From NCBI GenBank assembly GCA_025936045.1, contig JAICUB010000043.1, forward strand, positions 1-53,584: DNA of 53,584 bases, read 5' to 3'. Position 1 is the first letter of the stretch, and every line of letters starts with the position of its first letter. The position numbers and the translations under genes were made by a program. Of the stretch, positions 32,440-42,100 are shown in pieces. The DNA comes from Polyangiaceae bacterium (lineage in GTDB: Bacteria > Myxococcota_A > Polyangia > Polyangiales > Polyangiaceae). The notes under the pieces are model-generated. The model was not told where the DNA came from and did not search any database. It worked only from the letters and a program-made list of their open reading frames with translations.

Positions 32440-33129
32440 ATGCCCGCCCGCCGCCTCCCCTGGTTTCTCGCCTTTGGGCTCGCCTCGAGCAGCGCGCTCG
32501 CGCAGGCTCCCACGGGGCCACAGACGCAGAGCGGCCCGTCCCTGCCGGAAGTGGAAATGGACGAACCGCCGGCCCCGCTCGTTCCCGAGGCGCCGGACCG
32601 GCTGAGCGGCCATTTCATCGCCGGCCTCGGGGCCGCCGTCCAGGCGCCCTTCGGTCAACTCACCCGTGCCGAGACGTTGAACCTCGGCGCCGGCTTCGGC
32701 GGGACGCTCGACCTCGGGTTCGGCTTGAGCCGGACCGCCACGGTGGGTCTATGGGGCAGCCTGTTCGAGTTCGGCTCGGGGCAGACGAGCTACGCGTTCG
32801 GGCCGTCCGTCGCCTACCATCTCGTTCAGGGGGTGCGCTTCGATCCGTGGATCCTCGCCGGGGTCGGCTACCGGAGCATGAGCCTCGACACCGCCGGCGT
32901 GAAACGGCACTTCGCCGGCTTCGAGTTCGCTCACGTCGTCGTCGGCGGCGACTACTTTCTCTTCAGCGGTTTCGGGCTCGGCCCCTGGCTCGACTTCGAC
33001 TCCGGCGTCTTCACCACGCGCTCGCACTACAACGCGTCGGGCGAGGCCACGGGCAGGCTCCCGGGCATCGCGACGCACTTCGGCTTCAGCGCCGGCCTGC
33101 GCGTCGTACTCGATTTGCCCGGGCGATAG
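32440..33129 (+). CDS. Outer-membrane beta-barrel protein
   Basis: The product has 229 residues from the ATG at 32440, which opens a signal peptide (MPARRLPWFLAFGLASSSAL, cut after AQA). After a short Pro-rich segment, repeated amphipathic Gly/aromatic strands follow (FIAGLGAAVQAPFGQL, GGTLDLGFGLSRTATVGLWG, FGPSVAYHL, VVGGDYFLFSGFGLGPWLDF) and the end is AGLRVVLDLPGR. The strand pattern and length suggest an 8-10-stranded barrel of the OmpA/OmpW-like size class. It is divergent from the FHA-sigma54 activator (59 bp between the starts) and convergent with the giant TPR gene, ending 49 bp from it. A link to the neighbouring Glt-like genes is possible, but only from location. Confidence 0.82.
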   Translation: MPARRLPWFLAFGLASSSALAQAPTGPQTQSGPSLPEVEMDEPPAPLVPEAPDRLSGHFIAGLGAAVQAPFGQLTRAETLNLGAGFGGTLDLGFGLSRTATVGLWGSLFEFGSGQTSYAFGPSVAYHLVQGVRFDPWILAGVGYRSMSLDTAGVKRHFAGFEFAHVVVGGDYFLFSGFGLGPWLDFDSGVFTTRSHYNASGEATGRLPGIATHFGFSAGLRVVLDLPGR

Positions 33130-33178
33130 CGCTACGGCGCCGCCGCAGCGCGCGTGAACGACGCGTCGTAGCCGCGCC

Positions 33179-36100
33179 TCACGCCGCGACGGCGATGCCG
33201 AGCGCCTGCCGTACGCGCGAGTACTCTTCGCTCACCGAGTAAAGCAAGAGCTCCTTCATCTTCTCCGCCGGCGAAAGATCGCCCGGGAGCTGCTGCTCCG
33301 CGCTCAGGATCTTCTTCGCGACCTCGAGGTCGCCCGAGACGATCAGACCCGCCCGGCAGGCCGTGAGCTCCACGGCCTGGTTCCAGCGCTTGATGTTCGC
33401 CTTCGCGCCTTCCTCGATGAAGCGCTTGACCACCATGCGCAGACCCTCGAGCTGCACGGGCTGAATGTGCTTGGCGAGCTCCTGCGCGGTCGCGCGGATC
33501 TGCGCGGCCATGTCTTGCGGCATGGGCGTGTTCGGCGCGGCAATCATCACGCCCGCGAAGAGCATGATGGTGAGCTCCGCCTGCGTCGGGAAGAGCGTGC
33601 GGATGTAGTGCTCACCGCGATAGTGCGACAGATGCTTGCCGCACATGAACGTGAGCTCTTGCGGCTGGAAGCCCGTGAGCACCGTCTGTCCCGCGACGGA
33701 CGCGGGAGGAGTCGCCGGTACGGCCACGATGGCGCCGGGCACGTCGTTGCGCACGTAAAGCGCGGGCGCCTGAATTCCGAGCACCTGCGCGGCCCAACCG
33801 AACGTCTTCGCGAACGTCACGGTCGAAGTCATCGGGTCCTGGTAGAAGCGCTTGTCGAGGACGGGGAGCTTCTTCTGGTCCTGCAGCTGCGCGATCTTCG
33901 CGAGCAACGCAGCCGGGGCGATCATCTCGAAGATCTTCGAGATGTAGAGGTTCTCGTCGGAGTGAAAGACGGCCGTCTGCCAGAGCTCGTTCGTGACGCG
34001 GCCCTTCACGGGCAGAATGCCGTGCGGGCGATAGTCCTCGAAGAAGCGGTTCTCTTCTTCGTCGGCCTTGCGCAAGAAGGCCATCGCCGCCGCCTGGCAC
34101 CATGCCTCGTCGTACGACTGCTTGTGCAGGTATAGGCGATACAGCGCTCGGTACGGCTCGATCGCGAGCGGGTCGGCGGCGAGCAGGACGCGCTGTTCGA
34201 CGATGCCGTCGTCCCAACGCTCGTTCACTTCGTAGAGCTCGGCCAGGATCTGGTGGATCACGGTCGAGTCCGGCTTCGTGACGCTCGCCATCTTGAATGC
34301 TTCGATGGCGGTGTCCGCCTGCTGCAGGCGATCGCGATAGATGAGGCCAAGCTGATGCCAGAGCGTGTGCTCGAGATCCGTGTTCCCCTTGCCCGCGATG
34401 CGGTGAATCATCTTGCGGTAGGAGCGCTCGAGCTGCTTCCACGCCTTCTGCGTGGTGAGGATCTTGTTGATGCGCTCGAAGGCCTCGAGGTAGCTCGGGT
34501 TCAGATCGAGAGCGTCGTTGAAGAGCTCGACGGCACGGTCCGGATCCTCGAGCTTGTCGCGGCAGATCTGCGCTTGCGTGAAGATGTAGCGCGCCTTGAT
34601 TTCGGGCCGCTCCTCGAGCTCGGCGATCGACTGCAGCGTATCGATCATGCGCTGCCACTCCGCGGCAGCCTGGTAGAGCTGCAGGAGCTTGTGCAGGAGC
34701 ACGTGATCGTTCGGACGTAGCTCGCGCGCCTCCTCGAGGGCCTCGATGGCCTTGTGCGGGTTCTTTTCCTTCTCGGCCCAGATGTCACCGATGGTGTTGA
34801 GGATCTCGTAGCGCTCGTCCCCATCCATCACGCTGTCGAGGACTTGCCGGCGGTAAGCGGCGACCTGCTTCCAGTCGTTCGCCTTCGCGTAGACATCGAC
34901 GAGGGCCTCGAGCGTCGGCCTGTGATCGGCGTCGAGCGCGAGCGCCTTCTCGTAGTTGTTGATGGCTTGGCGCGCCTGGTTCTGCTCGCGCTTGATGTTG
35001 CCGAGCCGGAAGTAGACGTCGGTGCGCTGCTCGGTGTCGTCCTCGCTGAGCGCCGTGAGCACCTTCTGGTAATTCGTGAGCGCGCTCGGCCAATCCTTGA
35101 GCTCGTAGGCGACGTCGGCGATGCCGCGGATCGTCTCCTGATCCGTCACGTCGAGCTGGTTCGCGCTCTGATAAGCCTTGAGCGCCTTCTCGAAGTTCTT
35201 GAGCGCCGCGTGGATCTTGCCGAGGAGCTTTTGCAGCGTGTGCTGCTCCTGCCGATCCTTGCCCTTGCTCTTCTTGGCGAGCATCTCGGCGAGGGGCTCC
35301 GCCTGCGCCCATTTCTCGACGCGCACGTATTCCTGCACGAGCGGCAGCGCAGCTTCCTCGCAGTCCGGATCCGCCTGGATCGCGAGCTCCCAGGCCTGCA
35401 CGGCCGCTTCGTGCTCACCGAGCATCTCGTCGCGCAGCTTGCCGAGCTCGACCAGGAGCTTCGCGCGGGTGCGCGCCGACGGCGTGTTCGCCTGCTCTTG
35501 TTCGAGGTAGCGCGCCGCGCGATCCCAATCGGACTCGTCGATGGCGATCGTGCGGAGGGCCGCGAGCGTCGGCAGGTGCGTCGGGTCGAGATCGAGCGCC
35601 ATCTCGAAGCGCTCGCGTGCCTGCACGCGATCGGCGAGCTTCTCGTCGAGCGCCTTGCCGATGCGGTAGTACATCTCGACGCGCTGGACGCCGTCGGTCG
35701 TGAGATCGGCGACGCGCGTCATCGACTCGATGGCCTGCGCGGCGTCACCCTGCTTTTCGTAAAGCTTCGCGAGCGCGTCGAGCGCGTGGATGTTCGTCTC
35801 GTCGAGGTCGACGATGTTACGGTACGCGTCGATCGAGCGATCGACGTCCCCGACCTCCTCGCTGTAGACCTGGGCGATCTGGCCGTAAACCTCGACCTTG
35901 GTCGCGGTGCTCGCCGCCTCCGAGACGTGGCGCTCGTAGGCGTTGATGAGGTCCAGCCACTGCTTGAGACGGCGGTAGCAGCGCGCGAGCGCGATGTACG
36001 CGCGCTCCTCCGCGGGCGAGATTTCGAGGGCTTGTTCGAGGCGCTGCGCGGCCTGGTCGAACTTGAGGAAGTGCTCCTCCAGGTTCGCCGCCAGCTTGAG

Positions 36101-39100
36101 CAGCACTTCGACGCGCTCGCGCTCGGTCTCCACGACGTCGAGCTCGCGTTCGAGGACGCGTACGAGCTCCGGCCAATCGCTGAGCCGCTCGCTCACTCGT
36201 TCGACGCCACGCAAGGCGACGAGGTTGCCGCCCTCGAGCTCGAGCACCTCGCGGTACACCTTGCCCGCGCGTTCGAACTCGTTCAGCGACTGCTCGTAAA
36301 GCGACGCGATGCGGAGCTTCGTCGCCGCGATCTGCTCGTGATCGGTCAGCGCCGCGACCTTGCTCGTCAGGATCTGCACGAGCTCGGCGTGGTTCTGCCG
36401 CTCGTCGTACATGCGCTCGAGCGCGGTGAGCGCCGGCAGATACAGCGAGTCGATCTCGAGGGCGCGCTTGTAGTAGCTGATGCCCTGGTCGGGCTGCCCC
36501 ATGTTCTTTTCGAGCAACTCGCCGAGGTCGACGAGGATCATTTTGCGGTCGTCGTTCGCGACGGCGACGTCGAGGGCGCGCTGCAGTGTTTCCCCCACGC
36601 GCTGCCATTGCGCGCCGAGCCGATGAATCGCCGCCATTTGGCGTAAGACCTGAACGTTGTTCGGGTCCAGCGCCATGATCTGCTGGTAGTAGGGCTGCGC
36701 GTACTCGGGGTGATTGAGGTTCTCCCCGTACCACTTGCTCAAGCGCAGGCAGAGCTGGATGCGAGCCTTCGGCTCGGTCTGCTCGGCGAGCCAGCCGTTC
36801 GCGGCGTTGATGAGCTCCGTCCAGCGATTGGTCACCTGCGCGAGGTGCTCGAGGAAGCGCGCCGTCTCGTCGTCGCCGAAGTCGTCGGCGAACGCCGTCA
36901 CGAGCGCGTCGAACGCTTGGTTCGCGTCGCCGAGCTTGTCCTCGAAGACGTGCGCGATACGGCGCAAGAGATCGCTCTTCTCCGCCGCGGTCTCGCGCGT
37001 GTCGAGGCGCGCGAGGTAGAGCTCGACGAGGGGCTCCCAGCGCCCCGCCGCGGTGTGCAGGCGCTCGAGCGCTTCGAACGCTTCCTGGTGCGTCGGATCG
37101 ACGGTGAGGATCTTCTCGAAGGCGGGCGTCGCCTGGTCGTAGTCGTTGACCTCTTTCTTCCAGATCTCGCCCACCTCGAGCAGCTCGCGGATCTGCTCCG
37201 ACGGCTCGGCGAGCGCTTCCGCGCGCTGCATCTTCACGCCCACCACTTCGGGCCAGCGCGCGTCGCCGCGGTAGATCTTCTCGAGCTCGGCCATCGCCTC
37301 GAAGTCGGTGCCGTCGACGTCGAGCAGGTGGCGCCAAGCCTCGGCCGCCTCGAAGGGCTGCTCGAGCACCGTGCCGTAGGTCTGACCGAGCTCGCGGTAG
37401 ACTTCCTTGAGCTCGGCAGGCTCGAGCAAGGCGGCCGCGCGATCGATCGTCGCGTGCAAGGCCGCGACGAGCTCTTGCGGATCCTTGCGCGTGCGCCAGA
37501 CGTTCGCAACGGCGCGCAGGGCGGTCACGTTCGAGAAGTCGATGTCGAGAACGCGCTGCCAGGTGTCGAGTGCTTCGTCGTCACGATGCAGCTGCTCGGC
37601 GAAGAGCCGCGCACGCCTGACGAGCACGGCCACGCGATCCTCGTCGCTCTCCGCGATGTCGAAATGGCGCTCGAGCACGTCCGTGAGCTCGGCCCAGCGC
37701 CCCTGGTCCTCGTAAAGCCCCGCGAGCGCGCGCAGCGCCTCCGGATCCTCGCCGCGCAGGTCGAGCACGCGCTTCCAGCCCTCGACGGCGGCTTCCTTGT
37801 TGCCGAGCCGGTCGGCGGCGAGGTGCGCCATCTTCGCGCGGATCTCCGCCTCCTGCACGTCACCCGCGGCGTTCTCGAGCTCGCGCTCGTACACCTTCTG
37901 GAGCTCCGTGTAGTTCTCCGTCTGCTGGTAGATACGCGAGAGCGCCTCGAGGGCGTTTTCGTTCGCCGGCTCGAGCTCGTCGAAGATACGACGGTAGGCG
38001 CGCACGGCATCCGCGACCTGGCCGAGCCGCTCTTCGTAGACTTGGCCGAGTCGAGTCGAAAGCTCGACCTGGTCCACCTTGTCTTCCGCGACGAGCACGC
38101 GCTGCTCGAGGACGCCGGCGAGCTCCGGCCACTGCTCGAGCGAGCTGTAGATGCGATCGAGGTGCGCTAGGGCTTCCGGCTCCTGCGGCGCGACCGTGAG
38201 CACGTAACGATACGTCTCTTCGGCCTTGGCGACGTCGGCGAGCTCTTCCTCGAACACGCGCGCCAGGCGCTTACCGACCACGGCCTGCGTGCTCGGCTCG
38301 ACGCCCTCGATCCCGAGCACGTCGGCGTAGGCGTTGGCGAGCGGCTCCCAACCGCCGTCGAGCATGCTCGCGAGCCGTTCGATCTCCGCGCCCGTCCGTT
38401 CGTCGAGCGGCGCTTCCTTGATGGCGCGCACGTGCACGTTGAACGCCAGCACCGGATCGAGGAGCCGCTCCTCGGCGTCCTCCGCGATGCGGTGATGGAG
38501 CGCGACGCGCTCTTCCGGGTCCGTCGTTTGCGCGAGCTCGGCCTCGCGCACGCGGATGAGCTTCTCCCACTCGGAGCTCGCCTGATAGAGCGGCTCGAGG
38601 ATCTGCGCGACCTCGGCCTGCTTCACGCCGCTCTCGAACAGGGCTTCGAGTTGGCGCACGGTGTCCTGGTGCTCGGGGGCGGCGCTGATGACCTCGCGAT
38701 ACGCGCCGATTGCGCGGTCGAGATCCTGCAGGCGCGTCTGGTACACCTGACCGAGCCGGAACTTGAACTCGAGGATCTCCTCCGGGCTCTGGCCGATCTC
38801 CGCCTCGCGCTGCAAGATCTCGGCGAGATCGCTGAAGCGCTCGGTCTGCGTGAACAGCCGGTCGAGCGAGCGTACGGCGCCCTGATTCTCCGAGTCGACC
38901 TCGAGCACGCGCCGGTAGCGGGTGACCGCCGCCTCGACGTTCTCGAGCTGAACCTCGTAAACTTGCGCGACGCGCAGGCCGAGCTCGACGAAGCGGTCGG
39001 GAGTGTCGTCGAGCTTCTCGAGCTCCGCGTCGTAGAGCTCCGCCACGGCCGGCCAGCGATCGATCAGCGTCGCGAGCCGCTCGAGCGAACCGAGCGACTC

Positions 39101-42100
39101 CTCGTTCTGGCTGTCGAAGCCGACGGCGCGCGCGTACGTGTCGAAGGCATGGGCGTGATCGTGGAGGCTCTCTTCGTAGAGGCGCGCGATGCGGTGCAAG
39201 AGCTCGACGCGCGCGAAGGGATCCTCGCTCGCGGCCGCCTGCACCTCGAAGACGCTGATGAGCTTCGCGTACTCGCCCATCGACTCGTAGACGGGCTCGA
39301 GCACCGAGGCCGCCGCGAGAGGCGCGCGCGTACCGCTCTTGATGCCCTCGAGGGCCGCGAGCGTCGGCGCGTGATCCGGCACGATGTTCAAAATGTCGCG
39401 GTAGAGCTCGACCGCGCGCTCCACGTCGCCGAGGTGCCGTTCGTAGAGCTCCGCGATGCGGTACTGGAAGCTCACGGACTCGACCGGGTCCTGCGTGAGC
39501 TCGGCTTCGTGCGTGAGCACGTTGAGCAGCTCCGACCAGTTGCCGGCGGCTTGATAGAGCACGTCGAGGCGGCTCAAGGCCGTGAGATCGTCCGGATCGA
39601 GCTCGAGGATGCGCTGGTAGGTGTCGATGGCGCGCTTCACGTCGCTGAGCTCGCGCTCGAAGACGGCGCCCACCTGATAGAGGATCAGCTTCTTTTCACC
39701 GGGGTCGAGCAGCAGGTCGACCTTCTTCGAATAGACGGCGAGGAGCTCCTCCCACGCGGAGAGCGAGAGGTGGAGCTTCACGAGCGCGTCGATCGACCGC
39801 ATGTCCTCGCCGTCGATGTCGAGGACCTTCTGGTACACGGCGATCGCTTCACGCGGCCGCTCGAGCACCTCTTCTTCCAAGAGCGCGGCCTGGTAGAGGG
39901 CCTGCTTTTGCGCGTCGACGTCCTCGAGCACCGAGGCCTTGCGCTGCAGGATCTGCGACATGTCGGAGTAGCGCTCGGAGCCCTGGAACAGGCCCTGCAG
40001 CGCTTCCGCCGCCTCGAGGTTGCCCGGATCGATGGCGAGCACGCGCTGGTAGAGCGCGATGGCGCGGTCGATGTTCGGGACGTCTTGCTCGAACACGCGC
40101 GCAGCGGCCGCATAGAGCTGACTGCCGAGCTCGGCGTCGCGCTGCGCTTCCGCGAGCGTCTCGTACACCTTCGCCAGGTCGAGCAGGCGCCCGGTAACGC
40201 GCGCGAGGCGGTCGATATTGGCTCGCGTCTCCGCGTGAGCCGGGTCGACCGCGAGAGCACGGGCCATCGTGTCGAACGCCGAATTCGAGTCGCCGGCGGA
40301 GTCCTCGTAGAGGCTCGAGATCTGGTGCAGGAGCTCGACCTTCCGCTCACCGTCGGCGCGCGCGACCTGCACCTCGTGAACGCCGATGAGCTTCTGGTGC
40401 TCGCCGTGCGCGCGGTAGAGCGGTTCTAGGATCTCGGCGATCGTGAGGCCGTACTGCGGATCGTGTCCGAGCCGCTCGAGCGCGGCGAGCGCCTCGACGT
40501 TCCCGGCATCACGGTCGAGGACCTGGCGGTACCCCTCGATCGCCGCGTCGACCTCGCCCATCTGCTGCTCGCGCAGCGCGGCGAGCCTGAGCATCAGGCG
40601 GAGCTGCGCCTCGTCCGTGTCGGCGAGGCCGAACTGCACCTCGAGGTTCTCGGCGAGCTCGGGCCACATGGCGCGGCGAGTGAAGAGCGCGTCGAGCGCG
40701 TCGAGCGCGACGCGGCTCGTGGGGTCGAGCGCGAGCACCTCGCGATACGCGAGAATCGCCTCGTCCGGTTTGCCGAGTCGCTCCTCGAAGACGGCCGCCA
40801 TCTGGGCGTAGAGGAGCTCGCGATCACCCACGTCCTCGACGAGCTCGATGCGCCGGCGGAAGACGCCGATGAGATCCTCCCAGCGTCCGGTGCGTCGGTA
40901 GAGAGCGTCGATGGCCTGCAGCGCCTCACCGTCGGCCGGGTCGAGCTCGAGCACGCGCTCGTAGCTCTTGGCCGCGTCGGGGATCTTGTCGAGCTGCTCC
41001 TGAATCGACGCGAGCCGCATCCAGTACTCCCGAGCGAGCGCCGGATCGTGAAGGCCCGCCGCGACCTTCGCGTAGATGTCGATCACGCGATCCCACGCGC
41101 CGGCATGCTGAGCGAGCACTTCGAGCTCGCTCCTCGACTCGACGCTCGCGGGATCCTCGCGCACGGCCCGCGCGAGTGCGTCCATCGCGCGATCGAGCTG
41201 GCCGAGCTGCGTCGCCGCCGTGGCGCCGACCTTGCGCAAGAGGGTGACCGTGCGCACCGGGTCGTCGCTCGTCTTCGCGAGGATCTCGAGCGCGCCGATG
41301 AGCTTGTCCCAATCGCCGCGCGCCTCGTAAATGGCCTCGAGAATCGAGGCTGCCTCGCCGCTCAGCCCGCGTTCGGAGAGCATGCCCTCGAGCGCCACGC
41401 GCGCGCCCTCGTGGTCCGCGTCGAGGAACAGGATTTCGCGGTAGTTCTCGAGCGCGCCCTGCGCGTCGTCCAGATGGTCGTGCAGCGCCTGTGCGAGCCG
41501 GAACTTGAGATCGACGAGCAGCTTGTCGTCCGAGGAGAGCTCGATGCGCTTGCGCAGTACGTCGACGTACGGCTCCCATTGCTTGGAACGCTGGTAGAGC
41601 GCGTCGAGCGCCGCGAGCGCACCTTCGTCGGCCGGGTCCTCGTCGAGCACGGCTTGGTGCGTCTCGATGGCTGCCGGGATGTCGCCGAGCTCCGTCTCGT
41701 GCAGCCGCGCGATGTCGTAGCGGATGCGTTTCCGCTCGACGGCGTCGCGCGCAAGCTCGAGCTTCTTGTGCTGCACCTCGAGCAGATCGCGCCAGCGGCC
41801 CGCGTGCTGGTAAAGCCCTTCCAGGGCGCCGAGGGCCGTCTCGTTGTCGGGATCGTTTTCGTAGACGGCGCGGTACTCCGCGAGCGCGTCGTCGACACGC
41901 GAGACCTCTTCGACGAGGACGCGTCCGAGCCGAAGCCGGAGCGCGTTCTGCTCCAGGCTGTCACTCGAGCTCTCGATCGCGGCACGGTAGGCGGCGACGA
42001 CCTGATCCCAGCCGCCGGTCACCTTGGCGGCGCGCTCGACGTCAGCCTGCGTGTTCGCATCCCCGGGAGCGAGCTCGAACGCGCTCAGGTAGCGCTCGAA

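Noticed and set aside
34754..36646. Long plus-strand open frame (630 codons) opposite the giant TPR gene
   Set aside because: Antisense to the repeat region; the product is Leu/Val/Arg-rich with no domain. Similar frames at 38432-40429 and 40463-42139 are rejected for the same reason.
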